The notes below the pieces were generated by a model. It was not told the DNA's origin. It worked only from the letters and a program-made list of their open reading frames with translations, and did no database searches. A stretch of 64,000 bases of DNA from an uncultured Alphaproteobacteria bacterium. Lineage in GTDB: Bacteria; Pseudomonadota; Alphaproteobacteria; Methylaequorales; Methylaequoraceae. The position numbers and the translations under genes are program-made. How positions within the stretch are numbered: position 1 is the stretch's first letter; the number at the start of each line of letters is the position of its first letter. The stretch spans positions 1-64,000 of the forward strand of contig CACEWP010000006.1 in the NCBI GenBank assembly GCA_902563305.1, written 5' to 3'. Of the stretch, positions 26,003 to 34,276 are shown one piece after another.

Positions 26003-27967
26003 TTAATAATATAGTTTTAACATAAATTGAAAGTTTCTCCCAGGTAATTGTACTTGTCCTTTCTTTGCCTCAAGATGATCGCGACCAACTGTATCTAATA
26101 AATTACTTACACTAAACATTGCATGGCCATATAAATCAGAATAAGAGAAGTCTCGTGTAAGATCAAAGTCTAATCTTGAGTGACCACCCGTTCTTGTGTA
26201 AAAAGGTCCTGTAAATTCTTTATCAAAATAATGATAATATTTAAGATTTGTATCCCAGTCCTCATTTTTTAACTGTAAACCTACATTTACTTTTGATTGT
26301 GGAATTCGTGTTAAAGCTTTATCATTAGATGTTCTATAACCCTTCAAAAAGTCACCAACAAAATTAGCAAGAAAATCAAAGTCATTAAATCTTGTAATAC
26401 TATATTGTCCACTCATTTCTAGTCCAGTAAATAAAGCGTTATATTGATCATGAACAACTACATTAAAATCTTCTCCCTCTACTTCTTGGGTAGAGCCGTC
26501 TCTATCTGCAGCAATAAAATCCTGTATATAGTTGTAGTAAGCTTCAATTTTTAAATTATTTAAATCTTTATCATAGTTATATCCCAGTGTTACATTGTAA
26601 GAACTCTCTTTTTCTAAGCTGACATTTCCTGTTTCAACATTTTCTAATGCATGATGTGGTCCATCTGCAAATAATTCGACCGCATTTGGTGCTCTTTGCG
26701 TAAAGTCAAAGCCAAAAAACACATCATTGTTTGGTATGATTTCTTTTTTAGCGGTGGAAGAAAATGCAGCAGGAAAAAAGCCTGTTTCATGTTGTGTTGT
26801 TTTTAAGTTTACAGATTCAACTCGACCACCAAGATCTAAATCAAATAGATCGAATTTTAATTTTTCCAGAACAAAAAATGCGAAACTATTAGTCTTAGTT
26901 GGTGTCAAATGACCTTCCTCTGCCCCTGTTGCACCTTGATTTTTGTTTTGAAAGTGAAAACCAATTAACCCCTCAATACTTTGACTAAAAATAGATTTAT
27001 GATTTAGAGAGGTTTTTAATTCATAGGTATCATTAAAAAAAGTTATATTGTGATTGTTTCCATCACCTGTTCTTTCGGCGTGATTATACTCAGAGACTGT
27101 CCCTTCTAAATTAAACTTTTCGAAGATCAAATAGTCTAATGCTAATGATGATTTAAAATTAATTGTGTTTCTTGTAGGATTCAGCGAGGTCATGTTCTCT
27201 TCTCCTTCGGGACCAGGATTTTGATATACAGCTTCAAGTTTATCAAGAGAAACTCCCAAATAGTTATCATCGTCATTATAAGTTACCCCAACCCCACCAG
27301 ATGTCATAAATTTTGATGAATTGGCTTGCTTAGTTGATACATTTGCAAGGTCGTAAGGACCTGCACTAACTAAACTACCCGAACCTCTTACTGTAAAATT
27401 GTCAATTGATTTACTTAGTTTTAAAGCTGTACCAAGCTCACCTCCGGAAGTTTTATATCCAAAACCTAGCTGATAGTTTTCATCTGCTAATGGTTTGTCA
27501 ACAGCAATTAATGGATTTAAAATATTTACTACTCCAGCAAATCCATTGTTTCCATAAAGTAAAGTACCTGGTCCTTTAATAATCTCTATTTTATCAATTA
27601 AAATTGGATCATATCCAACAATATGGTCCTCACCAAATTCAGATACGTCAGCAAGTGAAGCACTGTTTTGTAAAATTTTGACCCTAGAATTTCCCAGGCC
27701 TCTAATAACTGGACGAGAAGCATTACCAAGACCCTGTGATGCTATTCCAGGTAAATCTTTAAGCATTTGTCCAACAGAATATTGTCTACTCTTTTCTAAT
27801 TCATGGGAATCAAATAATATATTTCCTCTGTCACTTTCGTAATCAGAAGTTGGTTTAATTTTTGATGTTATGAATACTCCCGGTGTAGTAAAGATTGACT
27901 CTAACTTTTCAGCATTAAGGTTATTAGATAGAAGAACGATTGAGATTAAAACTATGATTTTGTACAT
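26003..27967 (-). CDS. TonB-dependent outer membrane receptor, ZnuD-like
   Basis: A 654-residue receptor. A signal peptide is followed by a plug domain (RPVIRGLGNSRVKILQN, then IEIIKGPGTLLYGNNGFAG) and a 22-strand barrel ending in the aromatic FMLKLYY. The segment RAPNAVELFADGPHHALENV is typical of ZnuD-type zinc receptors and puts a His pair in a loop. Import through the outer membrane is powered by TonB. A Zur-like palindrome lies 44 bp upstream of the start, so expression should rise when zinc is short. Two metal-linked genes follow in the operon. Confidence 0.88.
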   Translation of the reverse strand: MYKIIVLISIVLLSNNLNAEKLESIFTTPGVFITSKIKPTSDYESDRGNILFDSHELEKSRQYSVGQMLKDLPGIASQGLGNASRPVIRGLGNSRVKILQNSASLADVSEFGEDHIVGYDPILIDKIEIIKGPGTLLYGNNGFAGVVNILNPLIAVDKPLADENYQLGFGYKTSGGELGTALKLSKSIDNFTVRGSGSLVSAGPYDLANVSTKQANSSKFMTSGGVGVTYNDDDNYLGVSLDKLEAVYQNPGPEGEENMTSLNPTRNTINFKSSLALDYLIFEKFNLEGTVSEYNHAERTGDGNNHNITFFNDTYELKTSLNHKSIFSQSIEGLIGFHFQNKNQGATGAEEGHLTPTKTNSFAFFVLEKLKFDLFDLDLGGRVESVNLKTTQHETGFFPAAFSSTAKKEIIPNNDVFFGFDFTQRAPNAVELFADGPHHALENVETGNVSLEKESSYNVTLGYNYDKDLNNLKIEAYYNYIQDFIAADRDGSTQEVEGEDFNVVVHDQYNALFTGLEMSGQYSITRFNDFDFLANFVGDFLKGYRTSNDKALTRIPQSKVNVGLQLKNEDWDTNLKYYHYFDKEFTGPFYTRTGGHSRLDFDLTRDFSYSDLYGHAMFSVSNLLDTVGRDHLEAKKGQVQLPGRNFQFMLKLYY

Positions 27968-28010
27968 GATACCTTGTAATTATATTTATTGGTTAATAAA
28001 GCTTTATAAA

Positions 28011-28027
28011 GTGTTATAATATAACAT
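28011..28027. promoter_or_regulatory. Zur-like operator in divergent promoter region
   Basis: The palindrome TGTTATAATATAACA (7-1-7) matches the proteobacterial zinc uptake regulator box. It lies between the TonB receptor operon (minus) and the barrel/HMA/MerT-like operon (plus). The identical 17 bp occurs before the COG0523 gene at 45878-45894. Confidence 0.8.
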
Positions 28028-28191
28028 TAATTATTTGTCAATATGATCAAAACTATTCTTAAAGTATTAAGAAAATTTTGGTTGGACCTTAGTTTGAATT
28101 CACGTGCTTTCCAACCAATCTTTTAAAAAATATTATTGTTAAAAAAGCTAAATATTACATATATATATTATAAATTAAGTTTGAGAATAAA

Positions 28192-28839
28192 ATGATGAAA
28201 TTAAAGCTTCTTATCTGGGTTTTTTGGGTTTTTATTTTTACCAATGAATCTCACTCAAGACCAATATCTTATCCTGGTGGGTGGACAATCATGCAAATGA
28301 ATAACTTAAACACTCATAGTTTCCATTTGCATTATAGTCCATCAATAACATATTCATTGGGTTATAAAGGTGAATACTGGCGAGAAAAAGAATGGCAATT
28401 TCATGGCATACAATTAAATTATTTAGTAAAACGTTTTAATACTTCTAAATCTCAATCAAACTTTTATCTAAAAAATGGAGTGGGCTTTGCCTTTAGCGAT
28501 TTTGGAAATCATGAGGCTAAAGCTGAGTCAAATATTTTTTCCGGTATTTCACTAGATTGGGAAAATAGACAATATTTTACTAGTTATGAAAACAAATTTA
28601 ATTACAATAACTCTATTGATAAATTTTTCTTGCAGAAAACACGTATTGGATATGCTCCATACGTAGGTGAGTATGGAGATTTGCACACTTGGATTATGTT
28701 GCAAGTTCAGCATATGCCAAATAACAAAAATATATTTGTATATACACCTATGTTAAGAATGTTTAAAGGTGATTATTTAGCAGAGGTGGGGTTAAGTAAT
28801 ACGCGTGACTTTATGTTTAACGTCATAAGGAGATTTTAA
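28192..28839 (+). CDS. Exported protein, probable outer-membrane barrel, 215 aa
   Basis: A signal peptide (LLIWVFWVFIFTNESHS) is followed by alternating aromatic/polar strands and a C-terminal Phe (VIRRF), as in outer membrane barrels. Several His and Trp residues cluster near the N-terminus (GGWTIMQMNN, HSFHLHYS). I do not recognise a named family. The stop overlaps the next start, placing it first in an operon with an HMA protein and a MerT-like protein downstream of the Zur-like site. Confidence 0.65.
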   Translation: MMKLKLLIWVFWVFIFTNESHSRPISYPGGWTIMQMNNLNTHSFHLHYSPSITYSLGYKGEYWREKEWQFHGIQLNYLVKRFNTSKSQSNFYLKNGVGFAFSDFGNHEAKAESNIFSGISLDWENRQYFTSYENKFNYNNSIDKFFLQKTRIGYAPYVGEYGDLHTWIMLQVQHMPNNKNIFVYTPMLRMFKGDYLAEVGLSNTRDFMFNVIRRF

Positions 28840-29159
28840 TGAGAAATAAAATGAGAGCGCTTTTATCATGTATAATTTTTACTTTTTTTTTAATAACAAA
28901 TAAAAAAATACATTCACAAAATAAATTAGACGAAGAAATTTTATATATTTCCGTTAACGGATTAGTATGTGATTTCTGTGCACGTTCAATCGAAAAACTT
29001 TTTAGTAAAAAAGACTCAGTTGAAAACATAAAAATTAATTTAGAAAAAATGCTTATTACTATTCATTTAAAAAAAGGTAAGTATTTAGATGATGAAACAA
29101 TTAGTAAACTAATTGTAGACTCTGGCTACAATGTAAGAGAAATTAAACGTGGAAAATAG
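28839..29159 (+). CDS. Exported heavy-metal-associated (HMA) domain protein, MerP-like
   Basis: A 106-residue protein with a signal peptide and one ferredoxin-like HMA domain. The metal-binding motif is LVCDFCARSIEKLF, with CxxC. Secreted HMA proteins bind a soft metal in the periplasm and pass it to a membrane carrier. The stop overlaps the start of the MerT-like gene, so the two form a MerP-MerT-like pair. Confidence 0.82.
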   Translation: MRNKMRALLSCIIFTFFLITNKKIHSQNKLDEEILYISVNGLVCDFCARSIEKLFSKKDSVENIKINLEKMLITIHLKKGKYLDDETISKLIVDSGYNVREIKRGK

Positions 29160-29529
29160 TCTATACAAGCAACTTATTGCTCCTTTTATTAGTTTGTTTA
29201 CTAGTATTAGTACTTTAATTTGTTGCGCCTTTCCTGCTTTACTAGTAACGCTTGGTATGGGAGCATCATTAGCTGGTTTAATATCTGTACTTCCATGGAT
29301 TACAATTCTATCCATATATAAACTACATATTTTCATTATAGCTGGATTAATATTAATGTTATCATTTGGATTGTTTTGGCGTGAAAGAAATTCTCCATGT
29401 CCTGTTGACGAGTCATTAGGAAGTTTGTGTTTGAAATTAAGGAGATTTAATCTTATTATATTAATTTTTTCATCTGTTATTTATTTTGTTGGCTTTTTTT
29501 TTTCATTTTGGGCATCAAAGATTCTATAA
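29149..29529 (+). CDS. MerT-like membrane metal carrier
   Basis: A 126-residue protein with three to four helices. LICCAFPALLVTLGMGA in the first helix is the Cys-Cys motif of MerT/MerC carriers, and a loop with NSPCPVDESLGSLC gives a second Cys pair. It probably accepts metal from the preceding HMA protein and moves it inward. The metal is not certain; mercury is known for the family, but there is no MerA or MerR here. Confidence 0.72.
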   Translation: MENSLYKQLIAPFISLFTSISTLICCAFPALLVTLGMGASLAGLISVLPWITILSIYKLHIFIIAGLILMLSFGLFWRERNSPCPVDESLGSLCLKLRRFNLIILIFSSVIYFVGFFFSFWASKIL

Positions 29530-30205
29530 GTTCCAATCAATAGAATATAGAGCTTTCTTATTTTTATTATTTTCAATAATTCTAATATTAAATTCCAATA
29601 AAATTCACTCAAAATCACCTGAACAAATAATTAAAGATTCTATTTCTCAATATCCAGGAAAATGTCCATGCCCTTATTCAGTAATGAACAATGGAAAGAA
29701 ATGTGGAAAAAAAAGTGCATACTCTAAACGTGGAGGTTTTCAGCCATTATGTTATTTATCGGATATTGAGAAAAACAAAAAGAAAATTGAAAAAAAAAGA
29801 GTTAGAGTTGTTGATGGTGACACTATTATTGTTGATAAAGTCAAATATAGATTACATGGAATTGATGCACCTGAAATTGATCAAAAGTGCAATTTAAATA
29901 AAAAAAAATATGAATGCGGCCTAAAGTCCAAGGATCAATTGAAATCTTTAACTTATGGAAAAAAAATTAAATGCAAACAAAAAGATATTGATAAATATAA
30001 TAGAATCGTAGCCGTTTGTTTTGCAGACAATTTGAATTTGAATAAGAAAATGGTAAAGTCTGGATGGGCTATTGCTTATAGATATTATTCTAAGGATTAT
30101 GTTAAAGACGAAATTTTTGCTGCAAATAATAAATTAGGAATTTGGGAAGGTTCATTCATTAAACCTTATATATGGAGAAAGAAAAACAAAAATTTGAAAT
30201 TTTAA
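29486..30205 (+). CDS. Exported staphylococcal nuclease-like (thermonuclease) protein
   Basis: A 239-residue protein. An N-terminal hydrophobic export segment (FLFLLFSIILILNS) is followed by a cysteine-containing insert (GKCPCPYS and GKKCGKK), then an SNase domain from about residue 103. Catalytic motifs are VVDGDTIIV, RLHGIDAPE and DKYNRIVAVC. It cleaves DNA or RNA, probably in the periplasm or outside. The annotated start overlaps the MerT-like gene; a later start near the signal is possible. Confidence 0.85.
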   Translation: MLAFFFHFGHQRFYKFQSIEYRAFLFLLFSIILILNSNKIHSKSPEQIIKDSISQYPGKCPCPYSVMNNGKKCGKKSAYSKRGGFQPLCYLSDIEKNKKKIEKKRVRVVDGDTIIVDKVKYRLHGIDAPEIDQKCNLNKKKYECGLKSKDQLKSLTYGKKIKCKQKDIDKYNRIVAVCFADNLNLNKKMVKSGWAIAYRYYSKDYVKDEIFAANNKLGIWEGSFIKPYIWRKKNKNLKF

Positions 30206-30207
30206 GA

Positions 30208-31137
30208 TTATAAATTCTTAGGTCCTCTTGGTATGATTCTATATGGATTAATTTGTTGATGACTGAAATAGTAATGGCGTTTTATATGATCAATATAATA
30301 TGTTTCCTTAACGGCTGGTATTTTAAGCATATTATACATGAATCTGTGTAAATTTTTGTAATCGATAATTCGCTTCATATTGCACTTGAAATGTGTGAAG
30401 TAAACTGAATCGAATCTCAGCAAAGTTGGAATAAGTCTTAAATCAGCTTCAGTAAAATATTCGCCAAGAAGATACTTTGTTTTACTAAGAATTTCTTCAA
30501 GTATATCTAGAGTTTTAAATAAATTAATAACTGCGTCATCGTAGGCGTCTTGGGAAACTGCAAAACCACTTCTATAAACTCCATTATTTATATTTGTATA
30601 GATTAAGTTGTTCAACTCATCTATTTTTTTCTTCTTTTGTGATGGATAATAATCAATGTGATTATTAGTTAAATTATTAAAAGCTGAATTAAAAATACGA
30701 ATAATTGTTGATGACTCATTGTTAACAATAGTTTCAGTCTTTTTATCCCATAGTACTGGAACAGTAACACTAGTCGTTATACCTGAATTTGCCTTAAGAT
30801 AAATCTCTCTTAAGTACTTGTAATTATAAATGTGATCTTTAGTTGCATGGGGAAATGAATCATCAAAAGTCCATCCATCCTCTAACATATCTGGATGAAG
30901 AACACTCACACTTATATGCTTTTCAAGATCCTTAAGTTTCCTGTAAATAAGGGTTCTTGTTGCCCACGGACACGCATAACTTACATATAAATGATATCTA
31001 CCTGATTCAGGTTTGAATACTTCATGATTTTCAGAGATAACATCTAAAAAGGTTCTAGGAATACGGTTATAGGCTCCAGAATCGTCTGAATTTATAATTG
31101 ATTTAACAGTCCACTTTCCATTTATTAGTTTACCCAT
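30208..31137 (-). CDS. Glutathionyl-hydroquinone reductase (GST omega/YqjG type)
   Basis: A 309-residue protein. The N-terminal thioredoxin-like half has the active-site SYACPWATR, where the Cys reduces glutathionyl-hydroquinones using glutathione. Family signatures SVLHPDML and GWTFDD follow. The C-terminal half is an all-helical GST domain with YLLGEYFTEADLRLIPTLLRFD. Length matches the family. It stands alone on the minus strand behind pqqA copy 1, with no overlap. Confidence 0.9.
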   Translation of the reverse strand: MGKLINGKWTVKSIINSDDSGAYNRIPRTFLDVISENHEVFKPESGRYHLYVSYACPWATRTLIYRKLKDLEKHISVSVLHPDMLEDGWTFDDSFPHATKDHIYNYKYLREIYLKANSGITTSVTVPVLWDKKTETIVNNESSTIIRIFNSAFNNLTNNHIDYYPSQKKKKIDELNNLIYTNINNGVYRSGFAVSQDAYDDAVINLFKTLDILEEILSKTKYLLGEYFTEADLRLIPTLLRFDSVYFTHFKCNMKRIIDYKNLHRFMYNMLKIPAVKETYYIDHIKRHYYFSHQQINPYRIIPRGPKNL

Positions 31138-31197
31138 GTAATTGATGACATTAATTTAGCTGATATTTTTGAAACTGGATTTTAAAAAATTCAGGTT

Positions 31198-31236
31198 AAA
31201 AAAAAACCTGACTCATTAGCCAGGCTTTTTAAAAGA
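31198..31236 (-). terminator. Terminator of pqqA copy 1
   Basis: Stem CCTGGC with GTCAGG around TAATGA, followed on the minus strand by a run of T. The same hairpin with three changes follows the second pqqA at 33018-33052. Confidence 0.75.
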
Positions 31237-31257
31237 AATTTGATCTATACTTTGAAA

Positions 31258-31335
31258 CTACTTCTCAGCGCAAGCGTAAGAATTGATTTCAAGACCAACA
31301 GAGATTTCAGCAATCATAGGTTTTGTCCAAGCCAT
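31258..31335 (-). CDS. pqqA: PqqA precursor peptide, copy 1
   Basis: A 25-residue peptide that begins MAWTKP and contains GLEINSY, so Glu16 and Tyr20 keep the E-x3-Y spacing whose side chains are joined to make pyrroloquinoline quinone. The leader AEIS-VG and ending resemble the Methylobacterium type PqqA. AAAGGA before the ATG is the ribosome site and a hairpin terminator follows. No pqqB, C, D or E gene is in the window, so the biosynthetic genes must be elsewhere. The peptide is modified by PqqE with PqqD and then cleaved. Confidence 0.85.
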   Translation of the reverse strand: MAWTKPMIAEISVGLEINSYACAEK

Positions 31336-31513
31336 TTTCATATCCTTTAAAAAGTTAATATTAAAAATAAATTTATCAGAAGCGTCTTAACAAATACTGA
31401 GTTCATTATTCATATGTTGTTAATATTAAAATATAGTTTAAATCTACTAAAACTATTAGATATACCTGTTTTACTGCTGACTTTAACTTAAATGAAGGTT
31501 AAAATGCCGATTA

Positions 31514-32380
31514 ATGACAAAACTTTTAAATCAATATATATATCACGCAGTGATTTTATTGGTGATTATTGCCTTTCTTAAAGCTTGTTCAAGTACACGA
31601 ATTGTCTACACATTTGTAGAAAATTATATACACGAAGAGATTACCTTTTTTTTTGATTTGGATGAAGATAAGGAAGTATTGTTAAGCCAACAGATTTCTG
31701 AATTGGTTGCCTGGCATAGGACGTCAATGTTACCAATGTACTCATTTTACCTTAATGATATTGCTGATAAGCTACAATTTGGTCAATATGGTGCTGAGGA
31801 TATCGAAAAGGTATTAGCAGACGGCCGCTCTATTATAGAACAAACCGTAATTGGATTAACACCTTATGCTTCAAAATTTCTTATTAATCACCTAACTGAT
31901 CATGACATCGAATTCTTGGAAAAAAAAATGTTAAAACGACAACAAGAGCGCATTGAAGAACTTTCAATACCCGAAAAAATACTTTACAAACAACGTTTGG
32001 ACCGATTGACTTCAAATTTTGAAAGATTCCTAGGTAATCTTACTGATGCGCAAGTTCTTTTACTTGAATTTTATGCTCGTGAGACCCTAGGTGATTCTAA
32101 GACTCGATTACATAACAGAACATTGCGACAAAAAGCGTTTGTTAGGTATCTCCGAACCAAGCCTAACAGTTATGAACTTATCAAGTATATGAACAAACTA
32201 CTTTTACAGGGGCATTTAATAACAAATCCATCCTATAAGGCTTTTTCAATTATTTGGATAGAACGATTCAGGGACTTACTTGTAAACATTTTAGCTATTT
32301 CCTCAACATCACAAAGAGATAAAATCATAAGAAAACTTCGAGATTATGCAGATGATTTCCAATCAGTCTCTGGTGACTAA
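31514..32380 (+). CDS. DUF6279-type lipoprotein
   Basis: A 288-residue protein with a lipobox (FLKACSS) near residue 25. The mature part is alpha-helical and charged, with FFFDLDEDKEVLLSQQISELVAWHR and many Leu-Arg-Glu heptads, as in the DUF6279 lipoproteins. Function unknown; the family sits in the periplasm or inner leaf of the outer membrane. It is followed by the left half of a split array repeat 6 bp after its stop. Confidence 0.75.
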   Translation: MTKLLNQYIYHAVILLVIIAFLKACSSTRIVYTFVENYIHEEITFFFDLDEDKEVLLSQQISELVAWHRTSMLPMYSFYLNDIADKLQFGQYGAEDIEKVLADGRSIIEQTVIGLTPYASKFLINHLTDHDIEFLEKKMLKRQQERIEELSIPEKILYKQRLDRLTSNFERFLGNLTDAQVLLLEFYARETLGDSKTRLHNRTLRQKAFVRYLRTKPNSYELIKYMNKLLLQGHLITNPSYKAFSIIWIERFRDLLVNILAISSTSQRDKIIRKLRDYADDFQSVSGD

Positions 32381-32385
32381 CAGTC

Positions 32386-32470
32386 AGGTATTTTTCCTCC
32401 CCCGGGTCTAAAATTTATGGGGAGTAATCTTGGCGGGGTAAAATTACAAAATCAAGGTTCTAAAGATTAT
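32386..32470 (+). repeat. Array repeat, left half only (copy a)
   Basis: It carries the left parts of the consensus: TTTTTCCTCCCCCGGGT, then GGGGAGTAATCTTGGCGGGG and AAAATTACAAAATCAAGG. It ends at the point where other copies continue into the tRNA-like core. The core half appears 500 bp away at 32978, across a membrane-protein gene. Confidence 0.75.
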
Positions 32471-32540
32471 ATTTTGAATAGTATACGTAAGTGATTGATA
32501 ATCTGTTTCCCAATTGATAGGGTTAGAAGGGTTTACTTAA

Positions 32541-32933
32541 ATGCTAATTTTTACACTCATAACGTTAATAATATTTGGAAATTTGATTTATGCTTATCAA
32601 TGTATTTTCCAAACACGCAAGTACATTGAGAAATATGGCTTCGGTGAAGGCAGTGCAATTATGACAAGACTTGTTGGTACTTTTGCTGCCGGCTTTGCAG
32701 TCACCCTAGCTATTGCTTTACTCACTTCTATCGAAGGCGCTTGGTTACTTTTTGTCTATGGTTTTGTGCAAGCATGTATAGGGGGAGTTGTTTGCTTTAA
32801 AACTATCCATAGTTATTGGGGTTCTGTTGACGGTGTAAAGACATCTGCTGAAGGGTACGTCGCCCCTGCTATAATGGCATTTTTAAATTTAATGGTACTT
32901 ATTACTGGTTGGGATTTCCTGTTTAAAATATGA
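32541..32933 (+). CDS. Membrane protein inside a split repeat, 130 aa
   Basis: Four predicted helices (about residues 1-19, 42-66, 68-88 and 105-128) make almost the whole protein. Loops are short and contain a few charged residues (QTRKYIEKYGFG). No family recognised. It sits exactly between the left and right halves of one array repeat, so it was either inserted into the repeat or lies in an ancestral, longer form of it. Confidence 0.65.
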   Translation: MLIFTLITLIIFGNLIYAYQCIFQTRKYIEKYGFGEGSAIMTRLVGTFAAGFAVTLAIALLTSIEGAWLLFVYGFVQACIGGVVCFKTIHSYWGSVDGVKTSAEGYVAPAIMAFLNLMVLITGWDFLFKI

Positions 32934-32977
32934 ATATTGAATTCAGACTATAGGAGCACTTTTTTGCTGTTCAGGAG

Positions 32978-33012
32978 GTGGCGGAGAGACAGGTAAAAGG
33001 CCAGGTTTTATT
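32978..33012 (+). repeat. Array repeat, tRNA-like core half (copy a)
   Basis: TGGCGGAGAGACAGG at 32979, followed by TAAAAGGCCAGGTTTTA, as in the intact copies. It is preceded by TTCAGGAGG where the consensus has TTCAGATAG. With 32386-32470 it makes up one repeat. Confidence 0.8.
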
Positions 33013-33017
33013 TAGGC

Positions 33018-33052
33018 AAAAAAAAACCTGACTACTTAGCCAGGTTTTTTAA
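33018..33052 (-). terminator. Terminator of pqqA copy 2
   Basis: Stem AACCTGGC with GTCAGGTT around TAAGTA and a T-run on the minus strand. It lies between an array core and pqqA copy 2 and is nearly identical to the terminator of copy 1. Confidence 0.8.
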
Positions 33053-33073
33053 ATTTCATCTTATAGATCGAAA

Positions 33074-33151
33074 TTACTTCTCTGCGCAAGCGTAAGAATT
33101 GATTTCAAGACCAACAGAGATTTCAGAAATCATTGGTTTTGTCCAAGCCAT
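33074..33151 (-). CDS. pqqA: PqqA precursor peptide, copy 2
   Basis: A 25-residue peptide that differs from copy 1 at one residue (Ser for Ala at position 9) and keeps Glu16 and Tyr20. AAGGAG lies 6 nt before the ATG. Homology with copy 1 continues through the terminator and into an upstream TTATTCATAT..TTAAT element, so a complete transcription unit was duplicated. It is placed between two array repeats (32978 and 33261), which makes it a candidate cassette gene. Confidence 0.85.
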   Translation of the reverse strand: MAWTKPMISEISVGLEINSYACAEK

Positions 33152-33260
33152 TGTTTACTCCTTAAATAAAAAATTAATAAAATTGTACTTTTTATATTAT
33201 AATTTTCTTAATCAACTCTGATCGAGTTATTCATATTTGGTTAATCTTTAAATTCAAAAT

Positions 33261-33310
33261 TATGAGGGGTAATTTTAGGGGTTTAAGATAGGTAAGGAGA
33301 GATAAAGAAG
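33261..33310 (+). repeat. Degenerate array repeat (copy b)
   Basis: TATGAGGGGTAATTTTAGGGG matches the left G-rich part and AAGATAGGTAAGGAGAGATA matches the tRNA-like core of the array consensus; the middle is deleted. The match is weak but both blocks are in the right order and orientation, and it lies just before a new gene. Confidence 0.5.
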
Positions 33311-33377
33311 TAAACAGATTAAGATTTAAATTTATAAATATAATAGTAAAAATAAATTTACATATTAGATAATTAAT

Positions 33378-34052
33378 ATGACAATTTTAATTATATTTTT
33401 TTTAATAAGTTTTATTCCCGTTTTGTGGGTTAACTATATATTTAAGAAAAATGATTCAATTTTGCCAAACATGCCCTTTAACGCATATGAATTTGGTGAA
33501 GAGATAATTAGTGAATTAAAATTAAAAAATGTTATGATTGAAAAGACTTCAATTGGTGATCATTACGATTTAGTTGAAAAAAAAGTTAAGGTACATGAAG
33601 ATCGGTTCAAAAGGAAAAGCTTAACTTCAATTAGTATTATATGCCACGAGATAGGTCATGCAATTCAACATTCACAAAATTATTCGCCTTTAATTACAAG
33701 AACTAAACTTGTGAAAAACACTCAATGGATAAACAAAATAAGTATGGCAATTATTTACATTGGATTCCCCTTGATTTTTGCTACAGGATTTTTATCGCTT
33801 ATAAAACTCTGTGCCTTAATAATACTGCTTAGTACATTAATTGGAGTAATTATTCACCTTATTACACTTGAGGTAGAATTTGATGCTAGTTTTAATAGAG
33901 CTTTCCCAATAATTAAAAAGAAAATACCTGAAGTATATCACAATTCCTGCCGTTCTGTTCTAAGGGCAGCAGCTTTCACATATGTTGTTGGTGTATTTAA
34001 AAATTTGATATCTTTACGTATGATATGGACAGTTCTGTCTAAATTAAGATAG
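33378..34052 (+). CDS. YugP-type membrane zinc metallopeptidase
   Basis: A 224-residue protein. An N-terminal helix precedes the zinc motif HEIGH near residue 93, with a second acidic ligand in EVEFDAS near 170, and three further helices. This is the neutral zinc metallopeptidase family of YugP type, membrane-bound with the active site probably in the cytoplasm or periplasm near the bilayer. Its stop coincides with a short array core (34048), which suggests the gene was placed by cassette insertion or was cut there. Confidence 0.82.
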   Translation: MTILIIFFLISFIPVLWVNYIFKKNDSILPNMPFNAYEFGEEIISELKLKNVMIEKTSIGDHYDLVEKKVKVHEDRFKRKSLTSISIICHEIGHAIQHSQNYSPLITRTKLVKNTQWINKISMAIIYIGFPLIFATGFLSLIKLCALIILLSTLIGVIIHLITLEVEFDASFNRAFPIIKKKIPEVYHNSCRSVLRAAAFTYVVGVFKNLISLRMIWTVLSKLR

Positions 34053-34070
34053 TGGCGAAGAGACATGGAT
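34048..34070 (+). repeat. Array core remnant (copy c)
   Basis: GATAGTGGCGAAGAGACATGG matches the array core GATAGTGGCGGAGAGACAGGG with two mismatches plus the final base region. It overlaps the stop codon of the metallopeptidase gene. The left, G-rich part of the repeat is absent here. The following 200 bp to the next gene contain nothing I can identify. Confidence 0.6.
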
Positions 34071-34276
34071 TATCATTCAAATATATTAGTATAATTATAG
34101 CAGTAATTTCAATGAGTTACACACCATTGTCGGGTATTGCAAGTTTTAAGAATTTTAAATAAAGATAATTCAAAAGAAATAATATATAAATTAATAAAAC
34201 TATTTAATGCAATTTAGTTATAGTAATTATTTAAAATTTTATACAAATAAGATTTCTTTTCATTACATATTAAAAT

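Noticed and set aside
29149-29529. Mercury resistance operon
   Set aside because: MerT- and HMA-like proteins are present but merA and merR are absent, and a Zur-like site lies upstream, so mercury is not supported.
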